Below are positions 1 to 6,145 of a stretch of 12,630 nucleotides of DNA, in pieces. Below the pieces are notes generated by a model. That model was not told the DNA's origin. It did not search any database and saw nothing but the letters and a program-made list of their open reading frames with translations. The position numbers and the translations under genes were made by a program. Source of the DNA: Deinococcales bacterium (GTDB lineage: Bacteria; Deinococcota; Deinococci; Deinococcales; Deinococcaceae); contig JANYFS010000283.1 in the NCBI GenBank assembly GCA_025359705.1, positions 1-12,630 of the forward strand. Reading direction: 5' to 3'. Positions within the stretch are counted from its first letter, which is position 1. Each line of letters begins with the position of its first letter.

Positions 1-254
1 TGAATCGCCTTTTAGATCCAGTTGAGATTTACGCTCGAGTGGCGGGTCAGCAAACGCCAATTCACCAAATCTCTCGAGTGATGAATTTGCACTCCGGGAA
101 ACCATTCAAAAGTCGAAGTTGCAATATAGTAATCTTCGCCAACGCGCAAAATGCTAGGATCGGGGTTAAACCCTGGTAAGATGGGATTTTGAATCATCAC
201 GGTTGAAGTTTGTGATGTTTCAAGTTCTTGGACTGTAGAAGAATCGGGGGTCAC
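1..254 (-). pseudogene. GH43 beta-xylosidase, 5' end only, with a 1-nt frameshift
   Basis: N-terminal part of a glycoside hydrolase family 43 enzyme of the XynB type, which removes xylose from the non-reducing end of xylo-oligosaccharides. Residues 20-68 carry the family start (NPILPGFNPDPS, then EDYYIATSTFEWFPGVQIHHS and DLVNW); D32 in NPDPS matches the general-base aspartate of the family. There is no signal peptide, so it should be cytoplasmic. The GTG at 254 is preferred because AGGAG lies 8 nt upstream; the ATG at 197 has none. This gives a 19-residue extension before the conserved start. The frame ends in TAA at 12-14, but the -1 frame continues to base 1 as RPLERKSQLDLKGDS, the sequence expected next in this family. 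One base is therefore missing near 39-48. It is a degraded gene or a sequence error. It lies 125 bp downstream of the GH10 gene on the same strand. Confidence 0.85.
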
Positions 255-296
255 TGTATGTACTCCTATGGATGGTGTGGCAGCGTGATCTGATGA

Positions 297-379
297 TGTA
301 GTTCGATGGTGTAGTTCGATGGTCTGGCTCGAGGAAATCTTAAAAAGGTGGGGAAAGGTTCAGGTAGGTTCAGGTAGGT
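297..379. repeat. Two short tandem duplications between GH10 and GH43
   Basis: A 13-bp unit (TGTAGTTCGATGG) occurs twice head to tail at 297-322. A 10-bp unit (GGTTCAGGTA) occurs twice plus a partial copy at 357-379, ending just after the GH10 stop. Both lie in the 125-bp spacer. No terminator or promoter is evident here, so the two genes may share a transcript. Confidence 0.75.
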
Positions 380-1483
380 TTATTTAGGAGTATTAAGCAG
401 TACATCACGCAAAGCAAAGTAAGCAGGCTTGGGCTTGTAATCCATATCAAAGATCAAAGGTTTACTACCCGAACGCCACGAGTACATATCAGTATATCCC
501 CACATAATGAAGGCATTGCACTTGACCTCGAGGCAGACCCGCAATAAATCTCCGTAGGTTTGAGCTTGTTTTTTGAGTTTATCAGTCATGGGTGCGTCAC
601 CTTTGAGTTCTACGTCCACCTCGGTCAACTGCACATCCAAACCCAGTTTGCGAAAACGCTCGAGATTTTCTTTCATTCGAGTGTGTTCTACCGAAAAGTT
701 CATATCCACATGAGTTTGAAAGCCTACTCCATTGATTGGTACGCCTTTAGCAAGCAAACTCTTGACCATTTGATACATCGCGTCACTTTTACCATTTATT
801 CCCTCGACATTATAGTCGTTATAATACAATTTAGCAGCAGGATCGGCTTCATGAGCAGTTCTAAAAGCAATCTCGATGAATTCTGGGCCAATCAGTTTTA
901 TGAAGGGCGAGTTTTCACGGTAAGGATTGGGATTCCCAGCAGTATCCGAAATACTTTCGTTGACCACATCCCAAATCGGGACTTTACCTTTAAAGTGGGT
1001 CACTACTCCAATGATATGGTTTTTCATTTCGGTGATCAAGGCTTCTTTAGTTTCGATATTGCCCACATATTTAGGCAATTGTTCATGCCAAACCAAGGTA
1101 TGGCCTTTTAAGATCTGTTTATTTTTATCGGCATATTTTAGAAAGAGATCCGCTAGACTAAAATTGAAATCACCTGGAGTGTTGTTGATCGACCCCCATT
1201 TCATGGTGTTTTCAGTGACCACCAGGTTATACTCTCGAGCCACACCTTCGCCCAAATCGGGAGCATCGGGATCGAATACATTGGCATTGATCGCTCCACC
1301 AATCACAAACCCTCGAGCCTCCGCCGCTTGGCGCAAGGTCATTTCGGCGGCAGGGCCAGGTGGAACCGCTTGGGCGCTCGAGGTTAGGGCGGCGCAAGCC
1401 AGAGCAGTTAATGCCGCAGCGCCCAAAACCCCACTCTTTTTACCAGGTGATTGACCCAGTGATTGACCCAGTGATGTATGCAT
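380..1483 (-). CDS. Secreted GH10 endo-1,4-beta-xylanase
   Basis: Glycoside hydrolase family 10 enzyme (367 aa) that cuts internal beta-1,4 bonds of xylan with retention of configuration. The catalytic acid/base is E176 in WDVVNES and the nucleophile is E288 in QLTEVDVEL. Other family blocks are NxMKWG (about 92-97), GHTLVWHEQLP (127-137) and the C-terminal MWGYTDMYSWR. A signal peptide covers residues 1-39 (KK, a hydrophobic Ala/Leu stretch, then SSAQA before VPP), so the enzyme is exported. It is a single catalytic domain with no carbohydrate-binding module. The start is the ATG at 1483: AAAGGAG sits 8 nt upstream, whereas the GTG at 1492 directly abuts that ribosome site and is unlikely. 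It lies between the LacI regulator and the GH43 gene on the same strand, a normal xylan-utilisation arrangement. Confidence 0.95.
   Translation of the reverse strand: MHTSLGQSLGQSPGKKSGVLGAAALTALACAALTSSAQAVPPGPAAEMTLRQAAEARGFVIGGAINANVFDPDAPDLGEGVAREYNLVVTENTMKWGSINNTPGDFNFSLADLFLKYADKNKQILKGHTLVWHEQLPKYVGNIETKEALITEMKNHIIGVVTHFKGKVPIWDVVNESISDTAGNPNPYRENSPFIKLIGPEFIEIAFRTAHEADPAAKLYYNDYNVEGINGKSDAMYQMVKSLLAKGVPINGVGFQTHVDMNFSVEHTRMKENLERFRKLGLDVQLTEVDVELKGDAPMTDKLKKQAQTYGDLLRVCLEVKCNAFIMWGYTDMYSWRSGSKPLIFDMDYKPKPAYFALRDVLLNTPK
1447..1470. repeat. 12-bp tandem duplication in the GH10 signal peptide
   Basis: The unit GTGATTGACCCA is present twice, perfectly, in the n-region of the signal peptide and encodes the repeated SLGQ. 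It keeps the frame. Confidence 0.85.
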
Positions 1484-1528
1484 GTTGAACACTCCTTTAC
1501 CTGACCCACTCGAGCTTATGCCTTTTTC

Positions 1529-1570
1529 TTAATATTTCTTGGTTTATATTTCTCGGTTTATATTTGGTTA
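1529..1570. repeat. Three 14-bp A/T-rich tandem units upstream of GH10
   Basis: Three units, TTAATATTTCTTGG, TTTATATTTCTCGG and TTTATATTTGGTTA, follow each other in the 233-bp spacer between lacI and the xylanase gene. On the minus strand each unit presents AAATATAAA or AAATATTAA. These look like -10 boxes, but I find no matching -35 at a proper distance and call no promoter. The spacer also holds GTTAG-6 nt-CTAAC at 1567-1582. Confidence 0.7.
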
Positions 1571-1637
1571 GTCATATCTAACATCTTCGGTCATTACTTT
1601 GTATGAGGCTTGAGTTAAAATTCTCGGATTTTGTCTT

Positions 1638-1680
1638 TTTTGATGAGTTTTAATCAGTTTTAGCTCACTTATCATCAAAA
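1638..1680. repeat. 9-bp inverted repeat just downstream of lacI
   Basis: The arms TTTTGATGA (1638-1646) and TCATCAAAA (1672-1680) are perfect complements with a 25-nt loop. The minus-strand hairpin has no following U-run, so it is not a standard terminator. It could be a weak processing or regulatory element between lacI and the xylanase gene. Confidence 0.4.
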
Positions 1681-1716
1681 TCGGGTTTTTATTGGTAGGC
1701 TCGAGGGCATCAATCA

Positions 1717-2718
1717 TCAACGGGCCATCGCCGTGGATTCGCGCACCAATAAAGGAGTGGCAAAAGTGATGTGGGGTGGTTTTTTGCCCTCGAGCAAGCT
1801 CAAGGTAAGCCGAGCTGCACCCTGACCCATTTCAAACATCGGTTGGCGAATGGTAGTCAGGGGGGGGATAGCAAACAAAACATATTGCAAGCCGTCGAAA
1901 CCCACTAAAGAAATATCGTCGGGAACCCTCATCCCACGGCGGTAAAAGGCCAGTCTTGCGCCACAAGCCATTTGATCGTTGGCACAAAACACCGCAGTAA
2001 AACGGTTCCCCCTCGAGAGCAAGGTTTCCACTGCAAAGAGGCCCGATTGTTCGGTATACGCGCCCTCCACTACCAGTTGATGATCGTAGGGAATACGAGC
2101 AGACTCGAGGGCTTGGCGATACCCTTGGAAGCGGTCTATGGCATCCAAGTTGCTGGGAATTCCGGTGATGTGGGCAATACGGCGGTGGCCTAAGTCAATC
2201 AAATGTTTGGTGGCATCAAAGCCGCCCTTCACATTGTCGATATAGATACACTGCTCCTCGAGTCCCGAGACCTTACGGCCCACGATGACCAGCACCGTAG
2301 AACGGGCCAACTCCACCAAAAGAGGGTCGGGCAAAAACCCACCCACGATGATCATGGCATCCACCCTGCGGCGGCCCAGTACCTCGAGTACCCGTTTTTC
2401 TTCGCTTTTGCGGCTGTGTCCGCCTGCAAAAATGGGGTCGTAGTCGCTATCCTCGAAACCAAACTCAATGCCTTGCACGGTTCCATCGAAAAAAGGGCTG
2501 TTGAGTTCTTGGGTCAGCACCCCCACGGTCATGGACTGGCCCCGTTTTAGCCCTTGGGCCAAGATATTGGGCTGGTAGTCCAGCCGTTCGATTTCGCCCA
2601 TCACCTTTTGACGGGTTTCTGGAGTGACCCGCGCGGTTCCACTCAAAATTCTGGAAACGGTACTCGGTGAAACCCCCGCTGCTCTTGCTACATCTGTAAG
2701 TGTCACAACTTCAGCCAC
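1717..2718 (-). CDS. LacI-family transcriptional repressor
   Basis: LacI/GalR-type regulator of 333 aa, the usual length. Residues 6-28 are the N-terminal helix-turn-helix (LTDVARAAGVSPSTVSRILSG), followed by the hinge helix (YQPNILAQGLKRG, about 48-60) and a periplasmic-binding-protein-like sugar domain (VGVLTQELNSPFFDGTVQGIE; later AVFCANDQMACGARLAFYRRG and the C-terminal TTIRQP). The GTG start at 2718 has a strong AAAGGAGG 8 nt upstream; an in-frame GTG four codons on lacks one. It is the first gene of the minus-strand xylanase cluster and is divergent from the GH3 gene. By family habit it would repress these hydrolases until a sugar ligand, probably derived from xylan or beta-glucan, releases it. 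A candidate operator overlaps its own promoter, so autoregulation is likely. The ligand cannot be read from sequence. Confidence 0.93.
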   Translation of the reverse strand: MAEVVTLTDVARAAGVSPSTVSRILSGTARVTPETRQKVMGEIERLDYQPNILAQGLKRGQSMTVGVLTQELNSPFFDGTVQGIEFGFEDSDYDPIFAGGHSRKSEEKRVLEVLGRRRVDAMIIVGGFLPDPLLVELARSTVLVIVGRKVSGLEEQCIYIDNVKGGFDATKHLIDLGHRRIAHITGIPSNLDAIDRFQGYRQALESARIPYDHQLVVEGAYTEQSGLFAVETLLSRGNRFTAVFCANDQMACGARLAFYRRGMRVPDDISLVGFDGLQYVLFAIPPLTTIRQPMFEMGQGAARLTLSLLEGKKPPHITFATPLLVRESTAMAR

Positions 2719-2800
2719 CTATACCACCTCCTTTGTTTTAAGCCAACTTGTTTTGAACAAGCCTACCCAAGTATTTGCCTAAATTTGACCAGTTTTGCCC

Positions 2801-2825
2801 AATCTCAATAATGGATCTTGAGATT
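2801..2825 (-). promoter_or_regulatory. Leader hairpin 1 of lacI mRNA
   Basis: AATCTCAA (2801-2808) and TTGAGATT (2818-2825) pair perfectly over 8 bp around a 9-nt loop, in the untranslated leader between the predicted start site (about 2911) and the GTG at 2718. No U-run follows. Its function is unknown; it may stabilise the mRNA or be a DNA-level protein site. Confidence 0.5.
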
Positions 2826-2870
2826 AGATATCGGGTTATTGACCCCAACTATTGAACTAGAGTGCGACCA

Positions 2871-2890
2871 CAACACTAAATTTTGTGTTG
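2871..2890. promoter_or_regulatory. 20-bp near-perfect palindrome in the lacI leader
   Basis: CAACACTAAA is followed directly by TTTTGTGTTG: 9 of 10 positions are symmetric with no loop. It lies 20-40 bp inside the predicted lacI transcript. The lack of a loop suits a protein-binding operator better than an RNA hairpin. It lacks the central CG of LacI-type operators, so a different regulator is more likely. Confidence 0.5.
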
Positions 2891-2917
2891 GAGCCACGAA
2901 CAAATTGGATTAAAGAA

Positions 2918-2946
2918 ACTATAAGAGTTTGAGCAAACGTTGTCAA
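2918..2946 (-). promoter_or_regulatory. Sigma70 promoter of lacI with overlapping operator candidate
   Basis: On the minus strand a perfect -35 TTGACA (2941-2946) is separated by exactly 17 nt from a -10 TATAGT (2918-2923, five of six). The start site would be near 2911, giving a leader of about 190 nt. The -35 and spacer are overlapped by GAGCAAACGTTGTC (2931-2944), whose half GCAAACGTT resembles PurR/LacI-type boxes centred on CG. Binding there would block the -35, which suggests autorepression. Confidence 0.75.
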
Positions 2947-3023
2947 GTAAACCCGCACACCTTTTAAGTCAGCCTGACCAAAAGTTGACCCAAAAATCGG
3001 CATTTTTCAAATCTGAACTCAAA

Positions 3024-3077
3024 CCCAATATCGGGCCTGGATCGGGTCTGGCAGGGTGTAACACATCAGATATTGGG
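3024..3077. repeat. 9-bp inverted repeat, widely spaced
   Basis: CCCAATATC (3024-3032) and GATATTGGG (3069-3077) are exact complements separated by 36 nt. Between them is a nested GTGTAACAC (about 3056-3064). It could be paired half-sites or a weak hairpin; no function can be assigned. Confidence 0.4.
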
Positions 3078-3098
3078 CAAGTAACCTCTCCTTAAAAA

Positions 3099-3132
3099 TG
3101 ACCCTGAAGATGACCTGAAAATGACCTGAAAA
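3099..3132. repeat. 11-bp tandem repeat, three units
   Basis: TGACCTGAAAA occurs twice exactly (3111-3121 and 3122-3132), preceded by the variant TGACCCTGAAGA at 3099-3110. The A-tracts recur about once per helical turn. Confidence 0.75.
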
Positions 3133-3199
3133 TCTTGCCTGCTAGACAAACAGGACTGCAAAGCGTTACCTTAAAGCAGAATTCACAACTGATTAAAAC

Positions 3200-3232
3200 T
3201 GAGCATGAAATGAGCGTGAAATGAGCATGAAA
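3200..3232. repeat. 11-bp tandem repeat, three units
   Basis: TGAGCATGAAA, TGAGCGTGAAA and TGAGCATGAAA follow each other without gaps. The array ends in an A-tract and an A/T stretch. It is related in length, but not clearly in sequence, to the array at 3099. Confidence 0.8.
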
Positions 3233-3285
3233 AAATTTAAAATTGCTCGAGTGATCCAAGCACCGATGCTTGTTTGGCTCCGTTT

Positions 3286-3299
3286 TGTAAGCGCTTCAG
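3286..3299. promoter_or_regulatory. Candidate LacI-family operator
   Basis: TGTAAGCGCTTCAG has a perfect 8-bp core, AAGCGCTT, centred on CG. Its left half matches the TGTAAGCGCTTACA type of operator used by sugar-responsive LacI-family proteins; the right half is off in the outer three bases. It lies 430 bp upstream of the GH3 gene and about 340 bp from the lacI promoter site, so looping between the two is conceivable. Confidence 0.5.
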
Positions 3300-3362
3300 A
3301 CATCATTTTTTGGACTTACACTCTACTAGATTTGCTCGAGCTAGACCCGCCAAGTACCCCAC

Positions 3363-3458
3363 ACATTTGGCATCATTTTGAACATAATATCAAATATCAT
3401 TTTGAACATTATTTTGAACATTATTTTGAGAATGGTCTTGAGGATGGTCCTCAAAATA
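3363..3458. repeat. Degenerate 12-bp tandem array, about eight units
   Basis: The consensus is ATTTTGAACATT. Units at 3399-3410 and 3411-3422 are identical; 3375-3386, 3387-3398 and 3423-3434 differ by a few bases, and the outer units (3363, 3435, 3447) are more decayed. An 85-codon open frame (3221-3478) crosses it, but its tail is just the translated repeat (HFEHYFEHYFE), and I do not regard it as a gene. Confidence 0.8.
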
Positions 3459-3558
3459 CCTCGGTGTCGTCTCCCTAATTCTTCGGCATTGGGCCGTGAA
3501 CTAGCGCTCTTTGGGGCGAATATCACACCCAAATCACCCCTTACCGAGTTGGATTTAT

Positions 3559-3603
3559 AGAGATTATTTTGAGTTAATCTCTGTTACGATCCCACTTCGT
3601 AAC
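3559..3603. promoter_or_regulatory. Two back-to-back inverted repeats upstream of GH3
   Basis: AGAGATTA-8 nt-TAATCTCT (3559-3582) is followed, with no gap, by GTTACGA-7 nt-TCGTAAC (3583-3603). Both pairs of arms are perfect. They end 124 bp before the GH3 ATG. They may be tandem operators or, if transcription starts upstream, consecutive hairpins in the leader. No U-run follows either. Confidence 0.5.
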
Positions 3604-3727
3604 CCCTCGAGTGCGGCGCAGTTTTGAGAACAGCGCAATTCTGACCAAAAATATTTATTTTCATGAGAAATGTGTATTTTTGCCCAAAATATCCACTCGA
3701 AAACATCCGTAAAAAGAGAGGTAAAAC

Positions 3728-5932
3728 ATGTACAGAACAGCATTTTTGACCGTAGCTTTGCTAGGAATAACGTTTGCCCAAATTTCCGCCCAAACTCCCC
3801 TCGAGAAAGGTACCCATACCAATCTGCAAAACAATCTGCAAAATGAGGCACAAATTGAAGCTCGAGTGCAGGATTTGCTGTCCAAAATGACCTTGCCCGA
3901 AAAAATTGGGCAAATGATTCAAATCGATGTACTGCGAATGATGGGCGACCCCAGCAATGAATGGGATCGTGGCCCGCTCGAGGCGAGTTGGATGAAGATT
4001 GTGCTGGACGACTACCAAGTGGGTTCGATTCTGAGTGGTGGCGGAGCGGCTCCTGTTCCCAACACCCCTGCCAACTGGCTGGAGATGACGCAAAAAGTAA
4101 AAAATTATGCCCTCGAGCATTCCCGCCTGAAAATCCCGCTGCTGTACGGTGTGGACGCGGTTCACGGTCACAACAATGTGCAAGGTGCGACTTTTTATCC
4201 ACATAACATTGGACTCGGCGCAACTTTCGACCCCCAATTGGTGGGCGAATTGGGCCGACAAACCGCGCTGGCAGTGCGTTCTACTGGGATTTTATGGAAT
4301 TTTGCACCCGTGGCGGATTTGGGCCGCGACCCGCGCTGGGGACGTTTTTATGAAACTTTTGGTGAAGATCCGGTTCTCACCTCGAGCCTGGTGACGGGGC
4401 AAATCAAAGGTCAGCTCGAGGGGGGCGGCATTGCCACAATCAAACATTTTTATGGTTATGGTAGCGCTTTAAATGGGGTGGATCGCGGTGACACTCCGCT
4501 CGAGGATGCGGTTTTGCGCCGCTATGACCTACCCGCCTACCGCGCTGCCGTGCAAGCTGGAGCGCAAACCGTGATGGTCAATAGTGGCTCGGTACGGGGG
4601 GTTCCTGCCCACGCCTCGAGCGAGATTCTGCAAACCCTGCTGCGCCAAGAGCTGGGGTTTAAGGGTGTGGTGCTATCCGATTGGGAGGATGTGCTGAAAA
4701 TCCAGACCGTTCACCGCTTTGCCAGCACCTACAAAGAGGCGATTAAGTTGTCGGTGAATAGCGGGGTGGATGTGGCAATGATTCCGCACGATGCCGCGAC
4801 CTATGCCCGTCTACTGACCGAATTGGTGCAAGAAGGTGCAGTGAGCCAAAAACGGATTGATCAGGCAGTGGGAAATATGCTGCGGCTCAAGCTCGAGGCG
4901 GGTTTGTTTGATGCGCCTGCGCCCAAGGTTGCGAACGTTTCGCTGGATAATCTAAAAAATCCCGCGCTGGCAAAGCGGGCCGCCCTCGAGAGTATGACTT
5001 TGCTGGAGAACACAAATCATATTTTGCCCCTGAAAACCAGTTTTAAAAAACTGACCGTAGCGGGCGATAGCGCGGATGTGGTAGATCGACTTTTGGGGGG
5101 CTGGAGCATCAACTGGCAAGGCTTGGGCAATGATCAGGTAAGTGGGGTCAATACCGTTTGGCAAGCGCTGCAAAACCAAACTCCCAAAACTACCCGCTTG
5201 GTTTTGGCAACGAATGCGCTCGAGTTGAAAACGGAGGCCGCTAGTTCGGATGCCTTGATCTTGGTTTTGGGTGAAAAACCTTACGCTGAGGGCCAGGGCG
5301 ACACTGCCAACCCCACCCTCAACTCTGCCCAAAGTGAGCTGCTCAAGGCAGCCAAAGCCAGCAAAAAACCAGTGGTTTTGGTTTTGCTGGCGGGCCGCCC
5401 ACTGATCTTGCCCGAACTGCCCAGTGCTTTACTGATGGCTTATTTGCCTGGCAGCATGGGCGCAGAGGCGATTGCCGAAACCCTGTGGGGCAGAGCCAAC
5501 CCCAGCGGCAGGTTGCCCTTCAGTTACCCCAAATCCAGCGACCAGCTCCCGATGAATTACAACCGTGCCAATGCTTCTACTTACGCACCGCTGTACCCTT
5601 TTGGCACAGGACTCAGCTACACCACCTTTGGCTATAGCCAGTTGAAAGCCCAACAAATCGGCAGCACCATCAGCGTATCGCTCGAGGTGAAAAATACCGG
5701 CAAGCTCGAGGGGGATCACATTGTGCAGCTTTATGCCGCAAAAGGTAGCACCCAACGGCAATTGGCGGCCTTCGCTCGAGTGAACCTAAAGCCAGGCCAA
5801 AGCAAAACCATCACGCTAGCGTTCCCCACTTCCAATTTGGCAACCCTCTCGAGCGATGCCAAGGGTCAATTTGTGGGAGGGATATTCAGCTTGAGTGTAG
5901 GTGATGTGAAAATGGATTTGGCTTTAAAATAA
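3728..5932 (+). CDS. Secreted GH3 beta-glycosidase (ExoI/ExoP-like)
   Basis: Glycoside hydrolase family 3 enzyme of 734 aa that removes single sugars from non-reducing ends of beta-glucans, cello- or xylo-oligosaccharides. A signal peptide covers about residues 1-21. The TIM barrel (about 45-395) has GVDAVHGHNNVQGATFYPHN (141-160), DPRWGRFYETFGEDP (201-215), KHF (239-241), GVDRGDT and the nucleophile D318 in LSDWEDV. The alpha/beta domain (about 410-605) has LGEKPYAEGQGD (514-525), the block carrying the acid/base in this subfamily, and a fibronectin-III-like domain closes the protein (about 630-734). This layout is closer to plant ExoI/bacterial ExoP than to E. coli BglX. Where relatives have S-(Y/F)-SSWNG, this protein has N-S-GSVRG (285-291), which may change the sugar site. 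The ATG follows GAGAGG. The gene is divergent from lacI and ends at a strong terminator. The true substrate is not certain. Confidence 0.93.
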   Translation: MYRTAFLTVALLGITFAQISAQTPLEKGTHTNLQNNLQNEAQIEARVQDLLSKMTLPEKIGQMIQIDVLRMMGDPSNEWDRGPLEASWMKIVLDDYQVGSILSGGGAAPVPNTPANWLEMTQKVKNYALEHSRLKIPLLYGVDAVHGHNNVQGATFYPHNIGLGATFDPQLVGELGRQTALAVRSTGILWNFAPVADLGRDPRWGRFYETFGEDPVLTSSLVTGQIKGQLEGGGIATIKHFYGYGSALNGVDRGDTPLEDAVLRRYDLPAYRAAVQAGAQTVMVNSGSVRGVPAHASSEILQTLLRQELGFKGVVLSDWEDVLKIQTVHRFASTYKEAIKLSVNSGVDVAMIPHDAATYARLLTELVQEGAVSQKRIDQAVGNMLRLKLEAGLFDAPAPKVANVSLDNLKNPALAKRAALESMTLLENTNHILPLKTSFKKLTVAGDSADVVDRLLGGWSINWQGLGNDQVSGVNTVWQALQNQTPKTTRLVLATNALELKTEAASSDALILVLGEKPYAEGQGDTANPTLNSAQSELLKAAKASKKPVVLVLLAGRPLILPELPSALLMAYLPGSMGAEAIAETLWGRANPSGRLPFSYPKSSDQLPMNYNRANASTYAPLYPFGTGLSYTTFGYSQLKAQQIGSTISVSLEVKNTGKLEGDHIVQLYAAKGSTQRQLAAFARVNLKPGQSKTITLAFPTSNLATLSSDAKGQFVGGIFSLSVGDVKMDLALK
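3820..3843. repeat. 12-bp tandem duplication just after the GH3 signal peptide
   Basis: CAATCTGCAAAA occurs twice exactly and encodes NLQNNLQN at residues 32-39, in the linker between signal peptide and catalytic domain. It keeps the frame. Confidence 0.85.
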
Positions 5933-5961
5933 TAGGGAAAGTAACAAGTATGTCAAAAATT

Positions 5962-6003
5962 CCCTCGAGCATTACTCTTTTTTGGGTAGCTCGAGGGTTT
6001 TTT
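5962..6003 (+). terminator. Rho-independent terminator of the GH3 gene
   Basis: CCCTCGAGC (5962-5970) pairs with GCTCGAGGG (5989-5997), followed directly by six T. Inside, TACTC can pair with GGGTA past a 2-nt bulge, leaving a T-rich loop. The stem is built from two CTCGAG palindromes. Confidence 0.9.
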
Positions 6004-6021
6004 GTGGAAAATGATCAAGTC

Positions 6022-6051
6022 TTGCAATTCGAGGTGGGTTAGCGCTATCAT
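6022..6051 (+). promoter_or_regulatory. Likely promoter of the PhzF-family gene, with palindrome in spacer
   Basis: TTGCAA (6022-6027) and TATCAT (6046-6051) are 18 nt apart, four and five of six against sigma70 consensus. The start site would be near 6058, giving an 88-nt leader. The palindrome TAGCGCTA (6040-6047) overlaps the -10 and could be an operator. A second palindrome, TAACGTTA (6071-6078), lies just downstream of the start. Confidence 0.5.
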
Positions 6052-6112
6052 TAAATATGAAAAAAGACAGTAACGTTATCCAAATTCACCGAGTAACATT
6101 CTCCCAGTTTCA

Positions 6113-6140
6113 ATCTCCCCCACAATTTTCTGGGGAGGTG
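6113..6140 (+). promoter_or_regulatory. Leader hairpin that buries the Shine-Dalgarno
   Basis: CTCCCC (6115-6120) pairs with GGGGAG (6132-6137) around an 11-nt loop, extendable to 8 bp with one G-U pair. The 3' arm is the ribosome-binding site of the gene starting at 6146. A second near-complement, CTCCCAG, at about 6101-6107 could compete. This layout suits translational control, but short G-rich sites pair by chance fairly often. Confidence 0.45.
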
Positions 6141-6145
6141 CTGGC

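Larger units (their letters stand above)
2719..3727. other. 1-kb divergent regulatory region between lacI and GH3
   Basis: No convincing gene lies here. It holds the lacI promoter and a leader of about 190 nt on the minus side, two LacI-type operator candidates, four clear inverted repeats, two 11-bp triple repeats and a degenerate 12-bp array of eight units. It is more A/T-rich than the genes around it, and CTCGAG is absent from 2389 to 3245. The GH3 promoter could not be assigned with confidence. The GH3 ribosome site (GAGAGG, about 6 nt before the ATG) closes the region. Confidence 0.7.

Noticed and set aside
3158..3170. GCAAAGCGTTACC as a third LacI-type operator
   Set aside because: Symmetry about the central CG breaks at the second and fourth pairs; too weak to call.
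3363..3458. CRISPR-like array
   Set aside because: Units are 12 bp with no spacers and decay gradually; no cas genes are nearby. It is a minisatellite.
3221..3478. 85-codon open frame on the plus strand in the lacI-GH3 spacer
   Set aside because: No ribosome site fits, its start lies in an 11-bp repeat, and its C-terminal half is a translated 12-bp array. There is no sign of coding bias.
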